Of a stretch of 64,000 nt of DNA, positions 40,099 through 50,703 are shown piece after piece; within the stretch, counting starts at the first letter, position 1, and every line of letters begins with the position of its first letter. The notes below the pieces were generated by a model. The model worked only from the letters and a program-made list of their open reading frames with translations. It was not told the DNA's origin and did not search any database. The position numbers and the translations under genes are program-made. Origin of the DNA: Tritrichomonas musculus (Eukaryota > Parabasalia > Tritrichomonadida > Tritrichomonadidae); contig JAPFFF010000019.1 in assembly GCA_039105265.1 (NCBI GenBank), forward strand, positions 1,210,501 through 1,274,500, written 5' to 3'.

Positions 40099-41691
40099 TT
40101 TCTTTGAGTATTATTTAAAAAAATATTCTTATCAAAAAAACTTTCAATTGAAAGTTGACAGAAAAGTTGGCATTTTAGAAGACGTTAAATTGAATCTTTT
40201 TTCAATATAATAATTTTCACCTATTTTTCATATATTTGACCTTTCTGATTCTGAACTTTGTGAAAAACTGAAAAAATGATGATTAATCATGAATGTAACA
40301 TTTTATAATAAAGGTAATTACACTCTTTTTAATTCAATTTTTTTTCTGAGAAAAGTTGATGAATATGGAATATTTTTACTTCAAAAATAATAAAATTATT
40401 ATTTGCCTAGAGACATATTTGATTACAAAATTTTGGAGCATAATACCTATGAATAATTGATTGACCAATTTTCAAAAAAATATGAGAAAATATGAGGAGT
40501 TATTATTTTTTTGTTTTGATACTTTAAAATTTTATTAATAAAATAAATTCACTTGTAATAAATAAAGCAAATTAAATAATTAACTTTTGTGAAGCTATAT
40601 ATTTATATTTTATTTGTATTTTAATAAAAAAAACTATTTTTCTTAAAAAATATATTGTAGACTATTTTAAAATTGGATATATTTATATATATTTATAAAT
40701 TACATATAAATAAAAAGATTATTTTAATTTTTATCTAGGAATTTTCGAGATATAAAGAACACAAAATTTATGGTGAATACAAAAGCTGTTTTAGGTCAAT
40801 AAAAGAATTTATATCAAAATTGAATGTTTTTTTTACCTTTCAAAATTTCAAAGCATGAATATATTTAATGATTCAAAATTGAATTCCCAAGTGCAATGTC
40901 TCAAAATTGAATTCCCAAGTGCAATGTCTCAAAATTGAATTCCCAAGTGCAATGTCTCAAAATTGAATATTTTACATTTTTTTATTTATTTATATATAGA
41001 TAAAAAGAAAAATGAAATTTTAATTTATTATCTGTTATTATTTTATTTTATTTTATTTTATCAACTTATTTATCATTATTTACAGTCATAAATTATTTTC
41101 AATTTAATCAAATAGTAAACCTCTCAAAAATTATAAATTAAAATATCTTGAAAATTCCTAGATAGAATTTTAAAATTTATTTGATAAAATTTGCTAAATA
41201 TAAAGTAATTAATTATAATTTAATATGCATGGAAATTATCATATACATCAAAGTGTAATTACCTTTTTTATAATTGCGTTTCATTTCGTTATCAAACTCA
41301 ATGATTTTGAAATATTATATTTCTTATTTCATATAGAAACGAAAAAAAAATATTTGTTTTGAATACCTCAGATTCGCATAGTTATTTTGTAAAATTTGTG
41401 ACCTATAATTTATCCACAAGTATTTCTTTATGGATTAAATAAAAAATATTTATAAATATTATACTTAAGGATGTTATCATATCTATTTTTCATATTTATT
41501 TAAATCAAATCATGAAACTAGACTGAAAAGCTGGTATGGCCATAGTATAATACTGACTTTTTAACAGTAGAAAGTTGAAAGAGGATTATTCAGATAAACT
41601 TGTTTTTATGATATAAAAACCTCAATTATTTTCCTCAAATTTTTGATTGCAATAGGTAAAATTTCAATAAAATATTTTACGAAACTTCGAA
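40099..41691. other. Divergent intergenic region with minisatellite
   Basis: About 1.6 kb between divergent genes. It carries a 28-bp tandem repeat at 40873-40968 and an (ATTTT)n run near 41040-41061. No open frame of note was seen. Confidence 0.6.
40873..40968. repeat. Minisatellite: 28-bp unit, 3.4 copies
   Basis: The unit, which starts TCAAAATTGAATTCCCAAGT and ends GCAATGTC, occurs at 40873-40900, 40901-40928 and 40929-40956 without a mismatch. A partial fourth copy covers 40957-40968. The exact identity suggests recent expansion and probable length variation between strains. Confidence 0.95.
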
Positions 41692-44600
41692 ATGAGCGAT
41701 TTTGTACAATTTGCACTTACAATCTCCAAATATAAAATCAGAGATCCTACTGATATTTTCCCACTTGAGAAAATTCCTATTATTTTGAATGTCAATGGCT
41801 ATTTCATGCTTAAAACAAAAATTCATGTTGAACGCGTTATTCCATCACTTCAAATGATACAAGATATCATACCACATATTTCAGAAGGCCCACAACCTCA
41901 ACTCGCTTATTTTTATAGCCGAGTTAAATGTTTATCAGGTGTTATGGTTAGCTCGGCCAAGCAAATGGATCAAGGGATCCCAGAACATCTTCGTTGCACA
42001 AACAAAGTTCTTCTTGCATTAGGTCATTTAAGCCAATTTGAACATTATTTAAGAGAACTAATTTCGCCAAAAGCCGCAACTCTTACATCATATATTCCTT
42101 CATTTAATGATTGCATTCGAACAGTAGTATCTATTTTTCGAAAACTTATTGAGCAGCTTCAAGAAGTTGAAGAATATTTGATTCCTGAAAGCGAAGTTAA
42201 AAATGGTTTTAGAATTGATTATAGCCGCCGACCAATTGCTCAAACTGCAGCGTCTCTTCTTTTTATGGCAGAAGAAGTTTCAATTGACTTAAACTTTCTA
42301 CTTCAAAATGAAAAAATCAAAAACTCTAGCAAAAGGAATAATAACAATCAATTAATTGAGAGCGATGAGGAAAAGCTTCTCAAATTCTGGATAGCAACCC
42401 TTAATCAAGTTTCTGCGTCTGTTTTTGCAAATGTAGGAGCTATCGAAGAAGAGACCAATTTAAATTGTCAGAAAAATGATGGTGAAAATAAATTACAATT
42501 TGATAAAGAAAATTCATATCCACTTATCAAGTCTGTTTCGCCAGTTATTTCAGCTTCACCATCACTTCTTGCTACAATAAGAAACATATATAGAACTATC
42601 ATGACAAATGTCAACAATAGCAATGAAAAAAATGTATTCACCGAATCTTCTGAATTTTCAAAGGTTCTTTCTGATTCAATATTATATATGTATCTTACAA
42701 ATATAATTGATGCTTCAGCACCGATCAACTTTGCCAAATCTATTCTCAGCAACATTCCTTCAATTTACAAGAGTCATGATATTCAAAAAGCTAATAGTCT
42801 TAATTCTGAAGCGACAACTTTATTTAATATTATTATGCCTCGTGTCAAGGCTTCAATGTCATCATCAGCACAATCATCCTTATTATCAAATGAATCCAAC
42901 GAAATAGCTGAACAAGGTGCAATTAGAGATATGCTAACATATTCAGGTTCAAAAACAGAAACAGCTTGTCTTGCAGCTGTAATGGTAGCTCGATTTTATG
43001 CTGCCTCTGCCTCAAGCGATTTGGAAGCATCTGAAGAAATTCTTATTCAAGTCGGTAAAACAGCAAATGAAGTATTGACAATTATATTTGGCACAATTAT
43101 ACAAATTGCTCAATCAGTTCAAAAAACTATCAGAGAGCATATGTCTGATTTTAATGAAAAGCAGTTAGGCGAATTAAATTATTATTCTGTAAATTTGATT
43201 GAAGTTGGTATTTTATCAATGGATGATACAACAAGTTACTGTGGATCATTAAAGAAAGTTATTTCTTATTTTGGTGCTCTTCCAACTGCTCTTCGAAAAA
43301 TTGAATTAACGTGCTCAAATCCAAATACAAAGAAAACTATTCATGATTTAGCCACAAGTTGTGAAGATATTACTGAAGAACTAGCGTGCTGGACTCATAT
43401 TGTTCTTCTTTCTTTCTCTACTCTTGTCATTATTCATTCTGAACTGTCTGACACAACATTCAACTTTTGCCAATGGGGAGCTTCTCCTAATTCTTCTTTA
43501 TACTTGAGTCCTGCATTCACGAGTATCATGAAAAAAATGCCTGATGATTTAACAAAATTGAGTATTGAACTTCATGGCCGTTTAGCTAATTCAAATACAA
43601 CTAAATTCTTAAGTTATGATATTGGACAAGTTTCTTTATTAATCAATACAATTAAGCAACTTGATGCTCCTTATAATTCATTCAACAAACTTGTTACTTC
43701 TGGTCAAGGTGAAACAGCAAGCTATGATTTATTACTATCTATCATATCATATGCCATTCCAATTATAACAAAGCCTCTTCCAGAATATGTTAACTCTATT
43801 TCAGTCTTCCTCGAATTCAAAGATATTGATTCGTTCGCATCTTTCATGAATGGTGCTGCCAACTTAGCTCGAAAGACGATCAACAAAGCAGGATCACAAG
43901 TTCCTTATCATCCACTTTCACTAGCCTCTCTTTGTAGTATTCCAATTTCTCAATTATCATCATCATTTTCTGCAATCAAACAAAACCAACAGTATGCAGC
44001 TTCATTAGCAGCAATTCAAGAATCTGCATCTGCACCTATCAATACAATATGGAATATATCAACAGGAATATCAAGTGGCCAGAGACCAATAACTGATGCT
44101 AACCTTATTATGCAACAAATTAAAAATCTAGACTCCATCCTTTCACAAATTTCAAGTACAGTTGATTCAATAGCAGTACCTAATTTACCACTCGTCAATG
44201 AAGGATCAGCGAAATTAATCAGCGATATTCAAGCGAGGGCTTCTGGCAAATCTGGAACGTTCAAAGATTTAATTGAATCCATACTTGATACATTCAAACT
44301 TTTTGAAAGTCCAGATGCCGATAAAGTTCTAGAAGATTTGTCTAAATACATGACTGAAATTGATGCAATTGTTCGTGATGGAAAATCTGGAACCCCAGTT
44401 GATTTAATTAATGCATTTACTAAAAGACTGGCTGATTCTATTAATGACTTATTAAATGGACGAGTAACCGATCCTTCTGCCCTTATTGATTCCGTAATGG
44501 CTATTTCAGCATCACTAGCAGCTGTTATGGAAAATTGTGGTGAACCATTTTTGAGTGAATTGCAGAGACTTCATAACGAAATGATTGATAATTTGAGGAA

Positions 44601-47394
44601 ATATATGGCATCGGGAGGAAATGATAGAGAAGCATTAAGAAGACTTATTGCAAATGCAGAAAGTATCAATGCTATTACACGTATGATGAAGATGAATGAA
44701 AGAGAAAGAAATGAATTCTTTGGTCGTTCCATGAACAATTTAATGCGTGGATTGAATGGAATTAGAACAAATTCAGCAGGTATTAACGAAGAAGTTATAA
44801 TTAATTCAATTCGTGCATTAGAAGATATAATGGTTGCTTCCAAAATGTTTAAATGCGGCTCACCTGATCTTCCACAAGCATTAGAACCATTGCGAAATAT
44901 GCTTTTCACTGGCAAGTTCAACAATGATGTTATATCTAAAATAATTGCTCGACTATCACAAGAAATTTCCAATTACAGAGGATTCTCTTATGAACAAATA
45001 TCAACAATCAATTCAATTGAATCAGCACTTGATTTTATTTACGCTAAAGCGGAGCTATTCAGAACATATAGCTCAAAACTTTTAAGAAGAGTCACATTAA
45101 GTAGTGAATCTCGCTCTAAATCAATGAATGAAGGATTAAACGAAAAAGAGCAGATAAACGATGATAAAACAAAGCAAAAATCTATGGCATCGGTTTCTGC
45201 GGCATCAGCTCTCAATTTAGATGCGCAAAATATTGAACTAGATGAACTTTGTGATTACTTGCGGGTAATGGAATCATCAATTACCTTAGGTGCTGGTGTC
45301 ACTTTTCGATCATTAGTAATAGCAGCTTTGAAAGAGAAGCCAATTGCTGCTCATACAATCAACACATATGGAGAAATGACAGAAGTTTCTGCATTATTGG
45401 TTCCTGACGTAATTGATATGAATAACAAACTTAATATTAATCAATTGGTCAACACTAAAGATCAAAAAGATCAAATAACAAATCTCCGAAGATTCATCAG
45501 AAAGATGACAAAAGAGTTTGACTCGTTTATTACTATTATTGAATCTCCAAATAGTAATAAAAATCAACTTAAAAGAGATGATGAAATTGTTAAAGAATGC
45601 CAAAATAATAAAAACGACTTTGAATCACTCAAAATGAAAGTAATTGCAGCTATCTCTGATCTTTCAAATGAAGTAGGATCAATGAACTGGCTGGCAACAA
45701 ATTCATTCTCACCTGAAATGTACAACGATGGCCGTGCGAGAATAACAAATAAAATAACTAATCAATTCAATGTACTAATTCAAGCAGGCCAAGCTGTTTT
45801 ATTGAAAGCTGTTGGTGATAGTGCATCTCTTTTCGGAAAAACTCTAAATGAAACCAGAAATGAGCTTCAAAAGCTTATTGAGGATGCCCAATATGTTGAT
45901 TTCTCAAAGAACTATCCAGCTGAAAGAATTGTTGATCAAACCGGAAAAGTAGGAACTGTTTTGATCAAACTGAATAAATATGCTATGGATCTCATTGATC
46001 ACATTGTTGTCAAAGCAGATCCTATAGCAGCAGGCAAACTTCCAGATGATTACGTATTACCTACAGCATCATCATTTTCTCTCTCTTCCTCCTCACAATC
46101 GTTATCGTCAGCTGAAATGTTGGCTCTTTTAGAACAAACAATGAATAGTCTCAGACTTTCAAGTGATTCTGTAAGTCTTGCATTAGATAAAATTATTAAA
46201 ATCACCTCCGATCCAGCGTCAACCAATGATGATATACTTGAAGCCCTGAACAATTTGAAAACTGCAATTGACAAATTAATTGAAGATTCAATGAAAGTCA
46301 CAGTCATTGCTTCAAATGATCCACTTGTCCAGATCAGCCTTCAAAATACATTGCATTCTCTTGCATCTTCCTTCACAGCTGTCAAAGAAGCCCTCAGAAG
46401 CAGATTTATGCGAGCGAGCAACTATCAATCTGAGATGAATCAGGCAGTCACAGACTTCAGGGCGTCGATGCAGGCATCAATGAAAGCTGCAGAAGATGCA
46501 AGTCAAGCCATCGCCGCATCGATCAACGCTTCTTCTCAGAAGAGTGCAGCCAAAGACGCCGTCACACGTGAACTAGAAGCGACGGCGAATGCAATCGAGG
46601 AGATGACAAGAAGGCTCAAAGCAATCGAGCAGAGTCAGCAAGCCCAAATGTCGCAAAATGCCACAAACGGTGCTGCTGGCGGCTCATCACCTGCCACTAG
46701 CTATGCAGGAGCGAATAGCTCAGCCATTCCAGGTTCTCTCGCAGGGCAGCCATTAAGTGGCACAGCCAGCACGACCGGCTCAAACGGTTCCGCTTTGAGT
46801 GCCGGCGGTCCAGGATTGTCCGCCGCCGGTGATGGCGTCCTTAATGACGGATACGGAGGAGATCTTTCTGCTTTCGTCATTCAAAACGCAAATCCGATTT
46901 TGGCCGCCGCCGCGATGATCCTGAAGCGAGCACAAGAGATCACAAACGAGATGCTCGCCAAATACGGAAAGATAGAAAATGAGCAGCTCTTGATTCGAAG
47001 TGCAAAAGAGCTCAGCGACGCAGCTGCTCTTTTGATCTTCTCGGCCGAGATTGTTATGAACGGCGTCAACGAGGAGAGCATTTTCAAGGTGATCGCAGCT
47101 GCAAAGATCGTCAAGGCCTCAGTCTGCGCGCTCGTTGCGCAAGTGCTCGTGAAAGGCGGCGATCCGCAACAGATTATGGACCGACATGTGAGAACTGTCG
47201 TTCAACACACCGATATGATCATCAAGAGAGCGGAAGTGATAGTATTGCAAATATTCGAAGACGAAGAAAAGAAGGTAAAGATGGCACCTACATTAATGGC
47301 ACAAAAATTGAACTTGCAATCAAGAATAGCTCAGGTAAGAAAGAAGCTGCAGGAAGAAGAGAAAGCACTTTACAAATTCAGAAAGAGATTTTAA
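41692..47394 (+). CDS. I/LWEQ-domain (talin/HIP1-like) actin-binding protein
   Basis: 1900 residues, nearly all alpha-helical with repeated Ala/Ser/Leu/Ile heptad-like bundles as in talin rods. The C-terminus (about 1735-1900) matches the I/LWEQ/THATCH actin-binding module: NPILAAAAMILKRAQEITNE, LIRSAKELSDAAALLIFSAE, VIAAAKIVKASVCALVAQVL, VVQHTDMIIKRAEVIVLQIF, followed by a basic dimerising helix. No FERM or ANTH domain is evident at the N-terminus (MSDFVQFALTISKYK...), so it is not a classical talin or Sla2. A Gly/Ser/Ala linker (about 1660-1720) separates rod and I/LWEQ. The likely role is linking F-actin to membrane or cortex in adhesion and amoeboid change. The last 800 bases of the gene are far more GC-rich than the rest. 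Confidence 0.8.
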   Translation: MSDFVQFALTISKYKIRDPTDIFPLEKIPIILNVNGYFMLKTKIHVERVIPSLQMIQDIIPHISEGPQPQLAYFYSRVKCLSGVMVSSAKQMDQGIPEHLRCTNKVLLALGHLSQFEHYLRELISPKAATLTSYIPSFNDCIRTVVSIFRKLIEQLQEVEEYLIPESEVKNGFRIDYSRRPIAQTAASLLFMAEEVSIDLNFLLQNEKIKNSSKRNNNNQLIESDEEKLLKFWIATLNQVSASVFANVGAIEEETNLNCQKNDGENKLQFDKENSYPLIKSVSPVISASPSLLATIRNIYRTIMTNVNNSNEKNVFTESSEFSKVLSDSILYMYLTNIIDASAPINFAKSILSNIPSIYKSHDIQKANSLNSEATTLFNIIMPRVKASMSSSAQSSLLSNESNEIAEQGAIRDMLTYSGSKTETACLAAVMVARFYAASASSDLEASEEILIQVGKTANEVLTIIFGTIIQIAQSVQKTIREHMSDFNEKQLGELNYYSVNLIEVGILSMDDTTSYCGSLKKVISYFGALPTALRKIELTCSNPNTKKTIHDLATSCEDITEELACWTHIVLLSFSTLVIIHSELSDTTFNFCQWGASPNSSLYLSPAFTSIMKKMPDDLTKLSIELHGRLANSNTTKFLSYDIGQVSLLINTIKQLDAPYNSFNKLVTSGQGETASYDLLLSIISYAIPIITKPLPEYVNSISVFLEFKDIDSFASFMNGAANLARKTINKAGSQVPYHPLSLASLCSIPISQLSSSFSAIKQNQQYAASLAAIQESASAPINTIWNISTGISSGQRPITDANLIMQQIKNLDSILSQISSTVDSIAVPNLPLVNEGSAKLISDIQARASGKSGTFKDLIESILDTFKLFESPDADKVLEDLSKYMTEIDAIVRDGKSGTPVDLINAFTKRLADSINDLLNGRVTDPSALIDSVMAISASLAAVMENCGEPFLSELQRLHNEMIDNLRKYMASGGNDREALRRLIANAESINAITRMMKMNERERNEFFGRSMNNLMRGLNGIRTNSAGINEEVIINSIRALEDIMVASKMFKCGSPDLPQALEPLRNMLFTGKFNNDVISKIIARLSQEISNYRGFSYEQISTINSIESALDFIYAKAELFRTYSSKLLRRVTLSSESRSKSMNEGLNEKEQINDDKTKQKSMASVSAASALNLDAQNIELDELCDYLRVMESSITLGAGVTFRSLVIAALKEKPIAAHTINTYGEMTEVSALLVPDVIDMNNKLNINQLVNTKDQKDQITNLRRFIRKMTKEFDSFITIIESPNSNKNQLKRDDEIVKECQNNKNDFESLKMKVIAAISDLSNEVGSMNWLATNSFSPEMYNDGRARITNKITNQFNVLIQAGQAVLLKAVGDSASLFGKTLNETRNELQKLIEDAQYVDFSKNYPAERIVDQTGKVGTVLIKLNKYAMDLIDHIVVKADPIAAGKLPDDYVLPTASSFSLSSSSQSLSSAEMLALLEQTMNSLRLSSDSVSLALDKIIKITSDPASTNDDILEALNNLKTAIDKLIEDSMKVTVIASNDPLVQISLQNTLHSLASSFTAVKEALRSRFMRASNYQSEMNQAVTDFRASMQASMKAAEDASQAIAASINASSQKSAAKDAVTRELEATANAIEEMTRRLKAIEQSQQAQMSQNATNGAAGGSSPATSYAGANSSAIPGSLAGQPLSGTASTTGSNGSALSAGGPGLSAAGDGVLNDGYGGDLSAFVIQNANPILAAAAMILKRAQEITNEMLAKYGKIENEQLLIRSAKELSDAAALLIFSAEIVMNGVNEESIFKVIAAAKIVKASVCALVAQVLVKGGDPQQIMDRHVRTVVQHTDMIIKRAEVIVLQIFEDEEKKVKMAPTLMAQKLNLQSRIAQVRKKLQEEEKALYKFRKRF

Positions 47395-47602
47395 TCTTTA
47401 ATTTTATTTTATTTTTAAAATTTTTTTTCTTAGTGTAAATTTTCTTTTTTGATTTTGTGTTGATATTTGGTTGTATAATGAACTCTTTGAATAAAGTTTA
47501 TAAATTTTATTAATCATCAATCATTAAAACAGCTACAGTGAAAAAAAAACTGATTTCAAATTGAAAAGTAAAAATTTAAAAAGAGTTTTTAAAACAAAAT
47601 TT

Positions 47603-49849
47603 TTATTTATTTGTTTGCTTTTGAACTAATTGCTCAATTTCAATTAATAAATCATCAACATTTGTACCAGCTAGTGTTTTCTTTAGCCACGTAATTCCTT
47701 TTTCTTCAATCATTTTCCACGATTTTATTTTATCTGATGCCATTACGTGTAAAATGGCAATTGCAACAAATGTTGCAATACACTTGTCTTCAAGTTCTTC
47801 ATCATTTAATTTAAGATCATCAATGTGGTCAATATCAATTCCTGCAATTTTATTTACTTCTTGATGATTTTCCCAATAACCATCAATTTTCTGATAATTC
47901 AAGAGAAGAATCAAATCAAAATTATTATTTTTTGCACTATTTGCATCACTTTCTTCATTCAAAACAATATTTACTTGAGATGATGGAAGCATTTTTTCAA
48001 TCCTTTCGCCTGTAGATAAATCTTGTAGAACTAATGAAGTTTTCCCATGTCCATGTTTTCCCGTTTTTGCCCTTCTCATATTAAGAATCTTGCATTGTTT
48101 TCCATCGATAATAACGAATCCATTCTTTTCCAAACTTCTTGCCGAGGATCTATTTTTTGATTCAATCATTCCAACATATCCTGTGAACTTACATAAAACG
48201 CCACTTGCGATACTTATTTCAATGGCCTTCTTTTTCATTTTTGGTGAAATATCTAACATTTGCTCATAATTCTTTAATAAATCAAAAGAAAATAATGGTG
48301 CTATTGCTTTCCAAATATTCATTCCTTTCGAGCATCCAAATTGATCTTCTTCGTAGTTATCAAGTTCAAAAACATTATATATTGGGATATCAATCAATTT
48401 GTCCTTGCTTTGTCCACTGGCCAAAATTCCATGTTGGAATGGATTTTCATCTTTATTTCCTTTTCCATTGATGAATAGTTGAATGGCGCTGTTATAGCTC
48501 AAACAAGGAATTGGAAATGGAGTTATTTCAAATGAATCATTGTCTTCTCCTTCACAATAAATTTCAATGTCTTCGATAACTCTAGAAAGTGAAGATTGGA
48601 GTTGTGGGATAACTTTTTCACTAATTGAATCTCCTTCTTGAATAAAATCAGATTTCCCACCTGATATTTCAGCTATTCTTTCCATAAGTCCTGCATCGCA
48701 TCCACTACCAAAACCAATAGTAAAGCATGTATTTGACTTGGAATTTAATTCAACTAAATTGATAACATTTTCACGATCTTTAACTTCACCATCAGTCAAT
48801 ATGAAAACACATCTCTGACCAAACAATGGTCTTGTTTTAAATATTTCTTCAAGAGGTCTGTAAATATTGGTTCCTCCTAGATTAGCAGATATTGTTTTTG
48901 CTAATTCAATTGCTCTAGCTGCTGATTTTTCATTATATTCAATTGAATAATCATATAATAGTTCAAATTTTGAACCAAATCTAACTATATTAAAAAATGA
49001 TTTTTCCGGCAATGATCTAACGAAAATTTCTAGAGCAGTGCCTGCATTTCTGATTGATTCTCCATACATTGATCCACTGCAATCAACAAGAAATATGTAT
49101 TCTTTGTTGATTTTATCATCCTCTTTGTGATCATTAACAATTGAAACTGCACAATAATTGTTTTGTAAAGATAACATTAATGAGCTTTCTATTATATCTT
49201 GAGTTTTAAAACGAAGAATTATTGAATTTTCATCAACATTGTTTTTTATTTCATTTGATATTTTATAAATTTTGTTTTTTGAATCATATTGGCCATTTGT
49301 AACATTTGAAAAAACAGAGTCAATTGTTTCTTTATCAGCTTGTACTGACATCGAAAAATTGGATTTGATATTAAGGCAGTTTACAGAACCATTTGGGAAG
49401 TAAACATCAAGAGGAAATTTAAAATAAAATGTGTTCAAATCAATTAAATTTGCTTTGAATGCCATTTTTAAAATAACTTTGCATTCAGAATTTATTGGAA
49501 GATTTCCAAGTTTAAATTCTGTTAATCCAAATGCAATATTAGAACCATAAATTGCTGTTTTACCTTTCACAACAGCTTCTTTATATATTTCTCTTCCCTC
49601 TTTCTTTTCAACTAATTTTGACCTTATTAATTGATCATTCAATATAAAGGAAGTTTCATAAATGCATATTTTTAAATCATTTGGAAAAACATAACTTATA
49701 TGTGCTATTTCTTCCGAAGTGTTTCTAAATGTTTGAGAGACTTCTAGATTTAATATCAAACATTTTTGAACACCTTCAATATGAACTTCATGTGATTTCA
49801 TTGCATAAAATTCATTGTCCTTTAGAATACAGCATGATCCAAAAGTCAT
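47603..49849 (-). CDS. VIT-VWA domain protein
   Basis: 748 residues. The N-terminal VIT domain (about 1-140) shows NLEVSQTFRNTSEEIAHISY, VFPNDLKICIYETSFILNDQ and EGREIYKEAVVKGKTA. A von Willebrand A domain (about 250-420) has a complete MIDAS: DCSGS at about 256-260, the Thr in GGTNIYRPLEEIF, and the Asp in FILTDGEVKD. The C-terminal third resembles that of VWA5A/PARP4-type and protist VIT-VWA proteins (MNIWKAIAPLFSFDLLKNYE..., ending with CIATFVAIAILHVMASDKIK). It has no signal peptide, so an intracellular role is likely, with metal-dependent protein binding through the VWA domain. Many trichomonad genes share this layout (recalled). Confidence 0.88.
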   Translation of the reverse strand: MTFGSCCILKDNEFYAMKSHEVHIEGVQKCLILNLEVSQTFRNTSEEIAHISYVFPNDLKICIYETSFILNDQLIRSKLVEKKEGREIYKEAVVKGKTAIYGSNIAFGLTEFKLGNLPINSECKVILKMAFKANLIDLNTFYFKFPLDVYFPNGSVNCLNIKSNFSMSVQADKETIDSVFSNVTNGQYDSKNKIYKISNEIKNNVDENSIILRFKTQDIIESSLMLSLQNNYCAVSIVNDHKEDDKINKEYIFLVDCSGSMYGESIRNAGTALEIFVRSLPEKSFFNIVRFGSKFELLYDYSIEYNEKSAARAIELAKTISANLGGTNIYRPLEEIFKTRPLFGQRCVFILTDGEVKDRENVINLVELNSKSNTCFTIGFGSGCDAGLMERIAEISGGKSDFIQEGDSISEKVIPQLQSSLSRVIEDIEIYCEGEDNDSFEITPFPIPCLSYNSAIQLFINGKGNKDENPFQHGILASGQSKDKLIDIPIYNVFELDNYEEDQFGCSKGMNIWKAIAPLFSFDLLKNYEQMLDISPKMKKKAIEISIASGVLCKFTGYVGMIESKNRSSARSLEKNGFVIIDGKQCKILNMRRAKTGKHGHGKTSLVLQDLSTGERIEKMLPSSQVNIVLNEESDANSAKNNNFDLILLLNYQKIDGYWENHQEVNKIAGIDIDHIDDLKLNDEELEDKCIATFVAIAILHVMASDKIKSWKMIEEKGITWLKKTLAGTNVDDLLIEIEQLVQKQTNK

Positions 49850-50703
49850 TTAATATATTAAATGAAGTGAAAACCTAATGAAATAAATTTTTATTATACT
49901 TTGGAAAATATTGAAATGAATTCAAATATTTCCTAAAGTTTCATTTTATCTTAATATTGGTTTTAGAATGGATTGTTTGATACCAATGCTCATAAATTTC
50001 ATTTGGCCAAAGAAAAGATTATACTTAATAATTGTCATTCTTTTGGTAATTTCATAAATTAAGGAAAATGAATAAATTATTGAATTAAATGAGGTTTTTT
50101 GATGAAAAATTTAATTTTTTCATCAAAACAGTGTAAATAGTCCAAAATGCTTTTGTCATTCTTTAAATTTTTTAATATAAAAATATATATAATTGTTGAG
50201 GTTTCCATTATCAGAAACACTTTCACTCATTCATATTAATGATTTTCAACAATTTTCTTGAGATATTTATAGTTTTGTTGCGAGATCCACTTTTTAAAAT
50301 ATAACAATTAAAATAAATTCAAATTATTTTTGAATATTATGAAAAAAGTTGTAAAATCTATTTTTTCAAAAGGCGATAAAAAGAATTGACCAAGCAATTT
50401 TGGCCTTATTTCTTTGAAAAAGTAACTTTTCGAGCTTTTTAACAAAACTGTAATATCCGCTTTTTGAATATATTATTTAAAAAATATAAACAATTTACAA
50501 AATCATAAGAGGTTTCATAATTTTATGAGCAATTAGGCTATTAATTCATTGTCAAGATATGTGTAAATTGGGGTTTTGGATTGAGAATCTGTTTTTCGAT
50601 CATTGTGCTTGATTTTTCTTTTCCAAAAAAGTGAATTTTCTAATACTTTATATAATTTTCCTCTTAAACAGAAAAAATCTAGAATTTTTAATGCATTTTT
50701 ACT
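49850..50703. other. Intergenic region
   Basis: About 0.85 kb between two minus-strand genes. A 13-bp-arm hairpin (TTTTGATGAAAAA with its complement) lies near 50097-50129. Otherwise it is AT-rich without a gene. Confidence 0.5.
49865..49870 (-). promoter_or_regulatory. Inr-like element of the VIT-VWA gene
   Basis: On the minus strand TCACTT, within TCACTTCATT, lies 15 bp upstream of the ATG at 49849. It matches the trichomonad Inr core TCAYTW at typical spacing. Confidence 0.45.
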
